Positions 17,613 to 26,417 of a stretch of DNA of 64,000 bases are shown one piece after another. The stretch is taken from assembly GCF_900172355.1 (NCBI RefSeq), contig NZ_FWFZ01000007.1, positions 142,277 to 206,276 of the forward strand. Direction: 5' to 3'. The stretch's first letter is position 1, and each line of letters opens with the position of its first letter. Source of the stretch: Roseisalinus antarcticus (GTDB lineage: Bacteria; Pseudomonadota; Alphaproteobacteria; Rhodobacterales; Rhodobacteraceae). Below the pieces are notes generated by a model that was given only the letters and a program-made list of their open reading frames with translations, searched no databases and was not told the origin of the DNA. The translations under genes were made by a program, and so were the position numbers.

Positions 17613-18811
17613 CGGCCCCCTGGCTGCATATCGTCGGGATCGGCGAAGACGGGCTCGACGGGCTCACGCCCGCGACCCGCGCGGTCGTCGAGGCGGCCGA
17701 GGTCATCCTGGGCGGCGACCGCCACCACCTGCTGTCCGACCGGATTACCGCCGAGCGCATCGCCTGGCCGTCGCCTTTCGATGCGATGATCGACACGATC
17801 CGCAGGCTTTCGGGCCGTCGGGCCGTGGTCCTGGTCACGGGCGATCCGCTGTGGTTCTCGGTCGGGGCCCGCATAGGCCGTGCCATCGACCCGTCCGAGA
17901 TCGTCTACCATCCTCAGCTCTCCGCCTTTCAGCTTGCCGCCGCCCGGATGGGATGGAGCCTGGCGGATGCCGAGACGCTCACCGTGCACGGCCGGCCGGT
18001 AGAGCAGATGATCGCCTTCATCCAGCCCGACGCCCGCCTACTGATCCTGACGACCGGGGCCGACACGCCCGGTCGCATCGCCTCTTTCCTCACGGATCGC
18101 GGCTATGGCCAGTCCCGGATGTCGGTGCTTGCCGCCATGGGGGGCAGCGCCGAGCAGCGATTCGACGGGACCGCCGAGAGCTGGGCCCACGAGGTACCGG
18201 CCTTCAACACCCTCGCGGTCGAGTGCGTCGCCGCGCCCGACGCCGCGCTGATTCCGCGCGTTCCGGGGCTGGACGATGCGCTTTTCCGCTCCGACGGGAC
18301 GATGACCAAGCAAGAGGTGCGCGCCGCTACCGTCGCGAAACTGATGCCGATGCGCGGCGCCCTCCTGTGGGACATCGGCACCGGCAGCGGATCTGTGGCG
18401 ATCGAGTGGATGCGCGCGGCGCGCTACGCCCGCGCAATCGGGATCGAGCCCCGGGCCGACCGGCGCGCCATGGCGGCGGAAAACGCCCTCGCCCTCGGTG
18501 CGCCCCGGCTGGAACTGGTCGAGGGCGAGGCGCCCGCCGCGCTCGACGGCCTGCCGCCGCCGGATGCCGTCTTCATCGGGGGCGGTCTCAGCGCCGAGGT
18601 CTTCGCGGTTTGCTGGCAGGCGCTGCGGCCGCTCGGGCGGCTTGTCGCCAACGCCGTCACCCTGGAGAGCGAGGCCGATCTGCTGGCGCTGCACAAGGCG
18701 CATGGCGGGCAATTGTCCAAGATCTCGGTCCACCGGGCAGAGCCCGTGGGGCGGCTGACCGGTTGGCGGCCGTTCATGCCGGTAACCCAGTGGAGCCTCG
18801 TCAAGCGATGA
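17609..18811 (+). CDS. cobL: Precorrin-6Y C5,15-methyltransferase (decarboxylating) CobL
   Basis: A 400-residue two-domain enzyme, equivalent to fused CbiE and CbiT. It methylates C-5 and C-15 and decarboxylates the C-12 acetate. The N-terminal tetrapyrrole methylase domain starts WLHIVGIGEDGLDGL and has VLVTGDPLWFS. The C-terminal SAM-dependent domain starts near residue 230 with LLWDIGTGSGSVAIEW. The start is GTG at 17609, overlapping the cobH stop; the stop overlaps the cobI ATG. Length is normal. Confidence 0.96.
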   Translation: MTAPWLHIVGIGEDGLDGLTPATRAVVEAAEVILGGDRHHLLSDRITAERIAWPSPFDAMIDTIRRLSGRRAVVLVTGDPLWFSVGARIGRAIDPSEIVYHPQLSAFQLAAARMGWSLADAETLTVHGRPVEQMIAFIQPDARLLILTTGADTPGRIASFLTDRGYGQSRMSVLAAMGGSAEQRFDGTAESWAHEVPAFNTLAVECVAAPDAALIPRVPGLDDALFRSDGTMTKQEVRAATVAKLMPMRGALLWDIGTGSGSVAIEWMRAARYARAIGIEPRADRRAMAAENALALGAPRLELVEGEAPAALDGLPPPDAVFIGGGLSAEVFAVCWQALRPLGRLVANAVTLESEADLLALHKAHGGQLSKISVHRAEPVGRLTGWRPFMPVTQWSLVKR

Positions 18812-19509
18812 CCGGCACGATGTATGGCGTGGGCCTCGGCCCCGGAGCGCCGGACCTTGTCACCTTGCGCAGTGCCCGGCTGATCGGGGCGGCGCAGGTG
18901 ATCGCCTACCCCACCCTCGCCGGCGCCCCCAGTTTCGCCCGCTCCATCGTGGCCGACCTGATCCCGCCGGGGGCCACGGAGATCGCCATCGAAATTCCCA
19001 TGGTCCGCGAGCGCGGCCCCGCGCAGGCGGCCTATGACGCGGGCGCGGCCCGGATTGCCGAAGAGCTGGCGCAGGGGCGCGACGTGGTCACCCTCTGCGA
19101 GGGCGATCCGTTTCTTTATGGGTCGTTCATGTATCTTCACGCCCGGCTGGCGCCCCGTTTCCGGGTCGAGATCGTGCCGGGCGTAACCTCGATGACCGCC
19201 GCCTCCGCCGCCGCGCGACGGCCGCTTGCGGCGCGCGACGAGGTGTTCACCGTGCTGCCCGCGCCGCTGTCCGACGACGCGCTGACCGCGGGGATCGCCG
19301 GGGCGGACAGCGTCGCGATCATGAAGCTCGGGCGGCACCTGCCGAAGGTCCGCCGGGTTCTCGACGCGCTTGGGCTGACGGACCGGAGCATCTATGTCGA
19401 ACGCGCGACGCTGGGCTCCGAGACCGTCTGCCCCCTGGCCGAGGCGCCGGAAAAGGCGCCGTATTTTTCGATGATCCTGGTTCTGAAAGGCAATGACCCA
19501 TGGCTGTGA
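18808..19509 (+). CDS. cobI: Precorrin-2 C20-methyltransferase CobI
   Basis: A 233-residue SAM-dependent tetrapyrrole methylase that makes precorrin-3A. It shows the family N-terminal loop GVGLGPGAPDLVTLRS, the central CEGDPFLYGSFMYL, and VPGVTSMTAASA. It starts at ATG 18808, overlapping the cobL stop, and its end overlaps the next gene by 10 bases. That indicates tight coupling. Confidence 0.96.
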   Translation: MTGTMYGVGLGPGAPDLVTLRSARLIGAAQVIAYPTLAGAPSFARSIVADLIPPGATEIAIEIPMVRERGPAQAAYDAGAARIAEELAQGRDVVTLCEGDPFLYGSFMYLHARLAPRFRVEIVPGVTSMTAASAAARRPLAARDEVFTVLPAPLSDDALTAGIAGADSVAIMKLGRHLPKVRRVLDALGLTDRSIYVERATLGSETVCPLAEAPEKAPYFSMILVLKGNDPWL

Positions 19510-21335
19510 CCCCGGTCGTTCTCGCCCTGTCCGCCTCCGGCGAGGCCGTGGCCCACAGGATCGCCGCCGCACTGGGGGCGCAGGTCCATGGCCGCGAGGG
19601 GCGCGTCCGCCGGGCGGATGCCTGGTTCGGCAACGCGCTGGATCATGTCCGGGACCTCTTTCTTGCCGGAGTGCCCATAATAGGCGTCTGTGCGAGCGGT
19701 ATATTGATCCGAGGTGTCGCGCCGCATCTCGCAGACAAACGCGGCGAGCCCCCCGTTTTGTCGGTGTCGGACGATGGCGGCGTCATCGTGCCGCTGCTGG
19801 GCGGACATCGCGGTGCGAACCGGCTTGCGCGGCAGACGGCGGAGGCGCTGGGTGGTGTGGCCGCGGTCACCACGGCCGGCGACGTGGCGCTGGGCGTGTC
19901 GCTCGACGAGCCGCCCGCCGGCTGGCGCCTGGGCACGCCGGAGCTGGCCAAGCCGGCCATGGCCCGGCTGCTGTCAGGGGCCCCGGCCGAGATCACGGGT
20001 GACGCCGCGGAGGCGGCGGGCTGGCTTGCGGACCTGCCAGGGCGAGGTGCGGCGGGTGGGCAAGAGCCCGTCCGGATCGCCGCGACGGTCGGACCAGCCC
20101 CCCAGGACGTGCTGACCTTTCATCCCGTCCGCTACGCGCTGGGCGTCGGCTGTGCGCGGGATTGCGCGCCCGATGACCTCCATGCCCTCGTGGTGGCCGA
20201 GCTCGATGCCGCCGGCGTGGCGCCCGGGGCGATCGCGGCGGTGCATACGCTGGATCTGAAGGCCGACGAGCCCGCCGTGATCTCTCTGGCGGCGCGGCTG
20301 GGGCTGCCGCTGCGGCTGTTCGATGCCGCGGACCTCGAGGCCCTGACGCCGCGGCTCGCCAATCCGTCCGAGGTGGTTTTCGCCGAGGTCGGCTGTCACG
20401 GCGTGGCCGAGGCCGCGGCCCTGGCCGGGGCGGGGGAGGACGCGACGTTCGTCCGGCCGAAGGCGAAGACCGCCACGGCGACTTCGGCACTGGCCGTCAC
20501 GCCCGACCCGGTGACCGAAATGCGGGGTCGGGCAAGGGGACGGCTGTCCGTGGTCGGCATCGGGCCGGGGCAGGCCGCGTGGCGCACGCCGGAAGTCTCG
20601 CGGCTGGTGTCCGAGGCGGAAGAGCTGGTGGGCTATGGCCTCTACCTAGATCTGCTGGGCCCGTTGGCCGCCGGCAAGGTGCGGGCGGATTTTCCGTTGG
20701 GCGGCGAGGAGGACCGTTGCCGTCATGCGCTGGAGCGTGCGGGCCAGGGCCGCAACGTGGCGCTGGTCTGTTCGGGCGATGCCGGGATCTATGCCATGGG
20801 GGCGCTCGTGTTCGAGTTGATGGACCGGGGCGCGGCGGCGGGCGGCGTTTCGGACGCGGCGCGGCGGGCCGAAGTGATCTGTGCGCCGGGGGTCTCGGCC
20901 CTGCAGGCCGCGGCGGCCAGGGCCGGGGCGCCGCTGGGCCATGATTTTTGCGCGATCTCCCTGTCGGACCTGCTGACCCACCGCGAGGACATTCTGCGCC
21001 GGGTGCGGGCGGCGGCGGAGGGGGATTTCGTGATCGCCTTCTACAATCCGGTCTCGCGGACGCGGCGGACGCTGTTGGCCGAGGCGCGGGAGATCCTTTT
21101 GGCGCACAGGCCCGGGGCGACACCGGTGATGCTGGCAACGAACCTGGGCCGCGCGGGGGAAAGCCTGCGATACCGGCGTCTGGATGCCCTGGAGGTGGAC
21201 GAGGTGGATATGCTGACCGTGGTACTGGTCGGGTCCTCGCAAAGCCGGTTGGCGACGCTCGGGGAGGGGCCGCGGATGTACACGCCGCGCGGCTATGCCC
21301 GCAAGATCGACGGGGACTTGTCGGATGCGGGGTGA
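19500..21335 (+). CDS. cobJ: CbiG-CobJ fusion: cobalt-precorrin-5A hydrolase-like domain plus precorrin-3B C17-methyltransferase
   Basis: A 611-residue fusion. Residues 1-120 match the CbiG N-terminal domain (GVCASGILIRGVAPHLADKR, GGHRGANRLA). Residues about 205-330 match the CbiG/CobE C-terminal domain (ALGVGCARDC, TLDLKADEPAVISLAARLGLPLR). Residues about 345-605 are the CobJ/CbiH methylase (LSVVGIGPGQAAWRTPE, CSGDAGIYAMGALVFEL, FYNPVSRTRR). CobJ performs ring contraction and C-17 methylation after precorrin-3B forms. CbiG opens the delta-lactone in the anaerobic route, so its presence beside CobN shows a hybrid set. No frameshift is visible. Confidence 0.94.
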   Translation: MAVTPVVLALSASGEAVAHRIAAALGAQVHGREGRVRRADAWFGNALDHVRDLFLAGVPIIGVCASGILIRGVAPHLADKRGEPPVLSVSDDGGVIVPLLGGHRGANRLARQTAEALGGVAAVTTAGDVALGVSLDEPPAGWRLGTPELAKPAMARLLSGAPAEITGDAAEAAGWLADLPGRGAAGGQEPVRIAATVGPAPQDVLTFHPVRYALGVGCARDCAPDDLHALVVAELDAAGVAPGAIAAVHTLDLKADEPAVISLAARLGLPLRLFDAADLEALTPRLANPSEVVFAEVGCHGVAEAAALAGAGEDATFVRPKAKTATATSALAVTPDPVTEMRGRARGRLSVVGIGPGQAAWRTPEVSRLVSEAEELVGYGLYLDLLGPLAAGKVRADFPLGGEEDRCRHALERAGQGRNVALVCSGDAGIYAMGALVFELMDRGAAAGGVSDAARRAEVICAPGVSALQAAAARAGAPLGHDFCAISLSDLLTHREDILRRVRAAAEGDFVIAFYNPVSRTRRTLLAEAREILLAHRPGATPVMLATNLGRAGESLRYRRLDALEVDEVDMLTVVLVGSSQSRLATLGEGPRMYTPRGYARKIDGDLSDAG

Positions 21336-21385
21336 CCTTGAGGTGCGGGCTCTGCCCGCGCACGCCGCCTCGGCCCCCATCCTGT

Positions 21386-21409
21386 CCTTCCCCCGTGGCC
21401 GGGGGAAGG
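21386..21409 (+). other. Hairpin in the cobJ-cobM spacer
   Basis: CCTTCCCCC and GGGGGAAGG form a perfect 9-bp stem around a 6-base loop in the 123-base gap between cobJ and cobM. No U-tract follows, so it may be a weak attenuator or mRNA-stability hairpin. Confidence 0.5.
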
Positions 21410-21458
21410 GAGCCCGTGGCGGGCCGACCCAGACGAACAGATGGCAGGAGGGCAGAAT

Positions 21459-22235
21459 ATGACCGTATTCTTCATCGGGGCGGGGCCGGGCGACCCTGAG
21501 TTGTTGACGCTGAAAGCGGCGCGGCTGATCGCTTCCTGTCCGGTCTGCCTTTATGCTGGCTCCCTCGTGCCTGCCGAGGTTGTGGCGCAGGCGCCGGAGG
21601 GGGCCGTCGTGCGGGACACAGCCTCGATGACGCTTGACGAGACCCATGCGGAGATCCTGGCGGCGGAGGCGCGGGGGCAGGACGTGGCGCGGGTGCATTC
21701 GGGGGATCCGTCGCTCTATGGGGCCATCGCCGAGCAGATCCGACGGTTGAAGGCGGACGGGATCGGGTATGAGATCGTGCCGGGCGTGCCGGCCTATGCG
21801 GCCGCCGCGGCGGCGCTCGGCCAGGAGCTGACCGTGCCGGAAGTGGCGCAATCCATCGTGCTGACGCGGATGTCGATGAAATCGACCTCCATGCCCGAGG
21901 GCGAGCGGTTGGAGGTGTTCGCGCGGTCCGGCGCCACGCTGGCGATCCACCTCGGGATTCGGGCACTGCGGGAGATCGAGCGCCAGCTTGTCCCGCACTA
22001 CGGGGCCGCCTGCCCGGTTGCCGTGGTCTATCGCGTCGGCTGGCCGGATCAGATGATTCTGCGGGGCACGCTCGGCGATATCCGGGAGGCTGTGCGGGCG
22101 GCGAAAATCACGCGGACCGCGCTGATCCTCGTCGGGCCGGCAATGGCAAGGGAGAACGCCTTTCCAGAATCGGCGCTCTATGATGCAGCAAAGCCGCATG
22201 TTTTGCGACCGCGCGCACTCAAGCCGGAGACGTGA
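21459..22235 (+). CDS. cobM: Precorrin-4 C11-methyltransferase CobM
   Basis: A 258-residue tetrapyrrole methylase that adds the C-11 methyl group. Landmarks are MTVFFIGAGPGDPELLTLKAARLI, RVHSGDPSLYGAIAEQ, and VPGVPAYAAAAAALGQELTVPE. The start MTVFF at 21459 is chosen over an ATG 18 bases upstream because the family begins at this point and AGGAGGG stands upstream. cobK, which often accompanies it, is absent. Confidence 0.95.
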   Translation: MTVFFIGAGPGDPELLTLKAARLIASCPVCLYAGSLVPAEVVAQAPEGAVVRDTASMTLDETHAEILAAEARGQDVARVHSGDPSLYGAIAEQIRRLKADGIGYEIVPGVPAYAAAAAALGQELTVPEVAQSIVLTRMSMKSTSMPEGERLEVFARSGATLAIHLGIRALREIERQLVPHYGAACPVAVVYRVGWPDQMILRGTLGDIREAVRAAKITRTALILVGPAMARENAFPESALYDAAKPHVLRPRALKPET

Positions 22236-22329
22236 CCCGCGCGCATCGTTGCCGCAGTGCGGCGACGGAAGTTTCTTGCTTTTTCGCCGGGATGACCCAA
22301 CCTCATCTCGAGTAGGTAGGGATGGTGTC

Positions 22330-22686
22330 ATGGAGTTTCTCCCACAAAGCGTCCAGGACGGACTTGCCGAGGCTCAGAGGCGGGCGTCCCGCCGCGCGTC
22401 GCGCTTGAGGATCGAAGTCGGGGGCGAACGAATCCGCGTGCTGCGATCCTGGGAAACGGGTTTTGCGGTGGACGCCAGCGCACCGGCCCATCTGCGGGGG
22501 GTCGTCGACCTTTATGACGGTCCTCGGCTGCTGTCGCGTTGCCTGATCATCACCTCCCGCGAATCGGACGGCGAGCGTGTGTATGAATTCAAGCGCAGCA
22601 CCGCGGCGGCCGACAAGCCGCCGCTGGATTTCGAGACGCCGGAGACCGCACCCTCCGGTCTGCTGGCCGGGCCCGAGGCTTACTGA
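22330..22686 (+). CDS. Conserved hypothetical protein, small, soluble
   Basis: A 118-residue protein of unknown function with a basic N-terminal third (AQRRASRRASRLRIEVGGE). A compact middle follows (IRVLRSWETGFAVDASAPAHLRGVVDLYDGPRLLSRCLI), then a Pro/Glu-rich tail. No signal peptide or membrane segment. Similar small proteins occur in other Rhodobacteraceae, as far as I recall. A beta-barrel of PilZ-like size is conceivable, but no PilZ RxxxR/DxSxxG pair is present. It ends convergently, overlapping the stop region of the aminotransferase. Confidence 0.8.
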   Translation: MEFLPQSVQDGLAEAQRRASRRASRLRIEVGGERIRVLRSWETGFAVDASAPAHLRGVVDLYDGPRLLSRCLIITSRESDGERVYEFKRSTAAADKPPLDFETPETAPSGLLAGPEAY

Positions 22687-23855
22687 ACGTCCGAGAACGC
22701 TTCCTGGATACGGGCCGCAGCCTCGGCGACTCGGCTGCGCTGGGTTCCGATGTTGAACCGCATTGCGCAGTCTCCGCCCGTTCCAAAATCCGGTCCGGGG
22801 GAGCCGCCGATGCGGGCGTCTTCGACCAGCCGCCGCCGGATCTCTTCGAAGTTCATGCCAAGCGGCGTGAAGTCGACCCATGCGAGGTAGGTCCCCTGCA
22901 TCGGTGTCGCGCGAAGGCCGGGGATCCGGGCGATCTCCTCCCGGAACAGGGCCGCGTTGCCCGCGAGATAGGGGGTGAGGCTGTCGACCCACTCCGCACC
23001 GCCCGGGCCGTAGGCAGCCTGTGTGAGGAAGGCCCCGAAAATATTCGGCTGGATGTCGAGCATGGCGACGGTCCTGCGCAGGGTCTCGCGCAGCCGCGGG
23101 TCGGGGACGGTCACGGTGCCGACCCGCGTGCCGGCGATGTTGAACGTCTTGGAGGCCGAGGTGAGCATGACGATCCGGTCCGCATGTTCCGGCGCGGCAA
23201 CCATCATCGGCAGATGTTCGGAGCCAGGAAAGACGAGATCCTGATGCACCTCGTCCGACATCAGTACCAGATCATGGCGGGCGCAGAATTCGGCCAGGCG
23301 ACGCTGCTCTTCCAGGGTCCAGAGACGTCCGGCGGGATTGTGTGGCGACGACAGAAGCATGACCTTCTCGCGACCCGTCATTCCGGCCTCGAGCGCGTCG
23401 AAGTCGATCTGGAATTGTCCATCCGAGTCGAGGATCAAGGGGGATTCATGCACTTCCCTGCGTGCGTTTTTGACTTTCTTGGCGAATTCCAGGTAAACGG
23501 GTGTGAAAATGATGATTCCATCGCCCGGCTCGGTGAAGGCCTGCAGGCAGGTGGCGATGCCGTTGCCAAGACCGCCGACAAAAAGCGCGTGGTCCGGGTC
23601 CATGGCCCAGCCGTGCCGGGTCCGCATCCAGTCGGCGATGGTCCCTGCCACGGCGTCGAGACCGTCGAAATAGCCGAGTATCGCCGTGTCCCGCAGGCGC
23701 GTCACCGCGTCGAGGATATGGGGCGAGGTGTCGAAATCCATGTCGGCGACCCACATCGGCAGGGCGTCTTCCCCCGTGAGGCCGAGGGCTTTGCCGGCCG
23801 CGGACCATTTCGCGGAATGGGTGCCGCGGCGCACGGTCAGTCGGTCGAAATCCAT
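22680..23855 (-). CDS. patB: MalY/PatB-type PLP-dependent cystathionine beta-lyase
   Basis: A 391-residue class I/II aminotransferase-fold enzyme, probably a C-S lyase acting on cystathionine. Typical blocks are ALPMWVADMDFDTSP at the N-terminus, SSPHNPAGRLWTLEE, the Asp region SDEVHQDL, and the PLP-Lys motif TSASKTFNIAGTRVG. The C-terminal arginine region is GGDCAMRFNIGTQRSRV. The ATG at 23855 gives the conserved MDFDRLTVRRGTHSAKW start. It is divergent from the deformylase cluster. Confidence 0.92.
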   Translation of the reverse strand: MDFDRLTVRRGTHSAKWSAAGKALGLTGEDALPMWVADMDFDTSPHILDAVTRLRDTAILGYFDGLDAVAGTIADWMRTRHGWAMDPDHALFVGGLGNGIATCLQAFTEPGDGIIIFTPVYLEFAKKVKNARREVHESPLILDSDGQFQIDFDALEAGMTGREKVMLLSSPHNPAGRLWTLEEQRRLAEFCARHDLVLMSDEVHQDLVFPGSEHLPMMVAAPEHADRIVMLTSASKTFNIAGTRVGTVTVPDPRLRETLRRTVAMLDIQPNIFGAFLTQAAYGPGGAEWVDSLTPYLAGNAALFREEIARIPGLRATPMQGTYLAWVDFTPLGMNFEEIRRRLVEDARIGGSPGPDFGTGGDCAMRFNIGTQRSRVAEAAARIQEAFSDVQ

Positions 23856-23956
23856 GGTGCCTCCGGATCGTGCCATCGCGCGGCAAGCTAGCCACGACGC
23901 CGGTGAGCGCAAGGGGGCGAGTTGCGCGGGCGGGCGGCTTGTCCTAGATGATCGAA

Positions 23957-24478
23957 ATGGCATTGCGTTCGATCCTCATTCACCCCGATCCGCGGCTCAA
24001 GACCGCGGCCGACCCCGTCGCCTCGGTGACGGACGATGTCCGCCGGCTGGCCGATGACATGCTGGAGACGATGTACGACGCGCCCGGCATCGGCCTGGCC
24101 GCGCCGCAGGTCGGGATCCTCAAGCAGATGCTGGTCATGGATTGCGTGAAGGACGATGCCGAGCCACCGCGGCCCATGGTGCTGATGAACCCCGAGGTGA
24201 CCTGGGCCTCGGACGAGACGAATGTCTACGAGGAGGGCTGCCTGTCGATCCCCGAGCAATTCGCGGACGTGGAGCGGCCCGCATCTGTCGAGGTGCGGTG
24301 GATGGATCTTGACGGGGCCAGCCGGACCGAGCGTTTCGATGGCCTCTGGGCGACATGCGTCCAGCACGAGATCGACCACCTGCGTGGCAAGCTCTTCATC
24401 GACTATCTCAAGCCGCTGAAGCGGCAGATGATCACCCGCAAGATGGTCAAGCTGAAGCGCGAGAAGGCGAGGGCCTGA
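23957..24478 (+). CDS. def: Peptide deformylase 1
   Basis: A 173-residue iron-type deformylase that removes the formyl group from nascent proteins. All three signature motifs are intact: GIGLAAPQVG, EEGCLS (metal-ligand Cys) and HEIDH (two His ligands and catalytic Glu). The start MALRSILIHPDPRLK is chosen; an ATG 9 bases upstream is possible. It is the first of three def-type genes followed by fmt, and its stop abuts the next ATG directly. This is the most canonical of the three. Confidence 0.96.
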   Translation: MALRSILIHPDPRLKTAADPVASVTDDVRRLADDMLETMYDAPGIGLAAPQVGILKQMLVMDCVKDDAEPPRPMVLMNPEVTWASDETNVYEEGCLSIPEQFADVERPASVEVRWMDLDGASRTERFDGLWATCVQHEIDHLRGKLFIDYLKPLKRQMITRKMVKLKREKARA

Positions 24479-24970
24479 ATGGCCCTCCTCAAGATCCTGC
24501 ACTGGCCCGATCCGCGCCTGTCCCGGGTTTGCGACGACATCAGGGATGTGGCCGGTGTGCGGGGTCTGGCGGCGGATATGCTGGAGACGATGTACGATGC
24601 GCCCGGGCGCGGGCTTGCCGCGCCGCAGGTTGGCGCGATGGTGCGGCTTTTCGTCATGGATGTGACCTGGAAAGAGGCGAAGCCCGCGCCGCGGGTGATG
24701 ATCAATCCGACTGTGTTGTCGTCGGACGGGGTGCGGGTTGTCGCCGAGGAAGGCTGCCTGTCGATCCCGGGGGTGCTCGCCCCGGTCGAGCGGCCGGAAG
24801 CGGTGAGGATGCGGTGGACCGACCTGGACGGCCGCGCTTGCGACGAGGTGCTGGAGGGGGCGGCGGCGCGCTGTGCCCAACATGAGCTCGACCACCTGGA
24901 CGGGATCGTCACGCTGGATCGTCTGTCGCCGGAGGCGCGGGCCGCGGCAATCGGGGATCTCGCCCGGTGA
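24479..24970 (+). CDS. def: Peptide deformylase 2
   Basis: A 163-residue second deformylase. Motif 1 reads GRGLAAPQVG, with Arg in place of the usual Ile; motif 2 is EEGCLS with C93; motif 3 is HELDH at 135-139. All metal and catalytic residues are present, so it is probably active with altered substrate preference. It starts immediately after the def1 stop and its own stop overlaps the GTG of the third copy. Confidence 0.92.
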   Translation: MALLKILHWPDPRLSRVCDDIRDVAGVRGLAADMLETMYDAPGRGLAAPQVGAMVRLFVMDVTWKEAKPAPRVMINPTVLSSDGVRVVAEEGCLSIPGVLAPVERPEAVRMRWTDLDGRACDEVLEGAAARCAQHELDHLDGIVTLDRLSPEARAAAIGDLAR

Positions 24971-25461
24971 GCCGTCCGTTCGTCATTTGGCCGCACAAGG
25001 CGCTGCGCACGCCCGCCGCGCCGGTGCCGGAGGTGACCGAAGAGGTTCGATCCGTCTGGGACGAGATGGTCGCGGCGATGGAGGCGATGCCGGGCTACGG
25101 GCTGGCGGCGCCGCAGCTGGGGATCGGGTTGCGCCTGGCCGTTGTGGATGCCAGCCGGGAGAGGGGCCGCGTCGTACGGCTGGCCAATCCGCGCGTTCTG
25201 CATGCGAGCGTCGAGTTGCGGGAACATGAGGAGGCCTCGCCCAATCTTCCCGGCGTCTCGGCGGTGGTCACGCGGCCGAGGGACGTGACCGTTGAGTTCC
25301 TGAACGCGGAGGGGCAGCCCGAGGAACGGGATTTCGTCGGTCTCTGGGCCACGAGCGTGCAGCACCAGATCGATCACCTGGACGGGCGGATGTATTTCGA
25401 CAGGGTCAGCCGGACGAAACGGGATATGCTGTTGAAACGGGCGCGAAAGATTGGCCACTAG
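24967..25461 (+). CDS. Deformylase-like protein, catalytic residues lost
   Basis: A 164-residue deformylase-fold protein. Motif 1 is intact ([10 protein letters not shown]). In motif 2 the metal ligand Cys is Ser ([10 protein letters not shown]91), and in motif 3 the catalytic Glu is Gln (HQIDH, Q134). It should neither bind Fe properly nor hydrolyse formyl-Met. The frame is complete and tightly coupled: GTG start overlapping def2, and fmt begins 38 bases later. That argues for a retained, perhaps regulatory or binding, role rather than decay. Confidence 0.9.
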   Translation: MSRPFVIWPHKALRTPAAPVPEVTEEVRSVWDEMVAAMEAMPGYGLAAPQLGIGLRLAVVDASRERGRVVRLANPRVLHASVELREHEEASPNLPGVSAVVTRPRDVTVEFLNAEGQPEERDFVGLWATSVQHQIDHLDGRMYFDRVSRTKRDMLLKRARKIGH

Positions 25462-25498
25462 GGGCCAGAATATTCGCGAATATTCTGGGGAGAGTTTC

Positions 25499-26401
25499 AT
25501 GCGGATCGTTTTCATGGGCACGCCGGATTTCTCGGTTGCGGCGTTGGACGGGCTTGTCGCGGCCGGCCACGAGATCGTCTGCGTCTATACCCAGCCGCCC
25601 CGGCCCGCGGGGCGCGGGAAGGCGTCAAGGCCGACGCCGGTTCAGGCCCGTGCGGAGGCGCTCCGTCTGCCGGTGTGCGCGCCCCATTCCCTGCGCGGCG
25701 CCGAGGCGCAGGCCGAGCTTGCCGCGCTGGAGGCGGATCTGGCGGTGGTCGTGGCCTATGGGCTGATCCTGCCGCAGGCCGTTCTGGATGCGCCTCGACG
25801 CGGGTGTTTCAACATTCACGCCTCTCTCTTGCCGCGCTGGCGCGGGGCCGCGCCGATCCACCGTGCGATCATGGCCGGGGACCGGGAGACCGGCGTCTGC
25901 ATCATGCGGATGGAGGCCGGGCTGGACACCGGCCCCGTCGTGCTGCGCGAGGCGGTCACGATCGCCGAGACGGATACGACCGGGGACCTGCATGACCGCC
26001 TGGCGGGACTGGGGGCGCGGCTCGTGGTCGAGGCGCTCGCGCGGCTCGAGGATCTTCAGCCCGAGGAGCAGCCGGAGGACGGGGTGACCTATGCACAGAA
26101 GATCGACAAGGCCGAGGCGCGGATCGACTGGAGCCTTGGCGCGGTCGAGGTGGATCGTCGGATCAGGGGCCTGTCGCCGTTTCCGGGCGCGTGGTGCGAT
26201 GCGGGCGGAGAGCGGCTGAAGCTGTTGCGGTCTCGCGTCGTCGATGGGGCGGGGGCGCCGGGGACCGTTCTGGACGGGCTGACGATTTCCTGCGGAGACG
26301 GCGCAGTCGAGATCATGGAGGCGCAGCGGCAGGGCAAGCGCGTCATGGACGCCGAGGACGTGCTGCGCGGCTGGGCCGGATTTCCGGCGCGGCTCGTCTG
26401 A
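25499..26401 (+). CDS. fmt: Methionyl-tRNA formyltransferase
   Basis: A 300-residue enzyme that formylates initiator Met-tRNA using 10-formyl-THF. The N-terminal hydrolase-type domain starts [19 protein letters not shown]. The active site block is [21 protein letters not shown] with the conserved Asn, His and later Asp (EAGLDTGPV). The C-terminal OB-like domain covers about residues 205-300. The start at 25499 gives the family N-terminus. It forms an operon with the three def-type genes. Confidence 0.97.
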   Translation: MRIVFMGTPDFSVAALDGLVAAGHEIVCVYTQPPRPAGRGKASRPTPVQARAEALRLPVCAPHSLRGAEAQAELAALEADLAVVVAYGLILPQAVLDAPRRGCFNIHASLLPRWRGAAPIHRAIMAGDRETGVCIMRMEAGLDTGPVVLREAVTIAETDTTGDLHDRLAGLGARLVVEALARLEDLQPEEQPEDGVTYAQKIDKAEARIDWSLGAVEVDRRIRGLSPFPGAWCDAGGERLKLLRSRVVDGAGAPGTVLDGLTISCGDGAVEIMEAQRQGKRVMDAEDVLRGWAGFPARLV

Positions 26402-26417
26402 CCGCGGGCCCCGGCGT

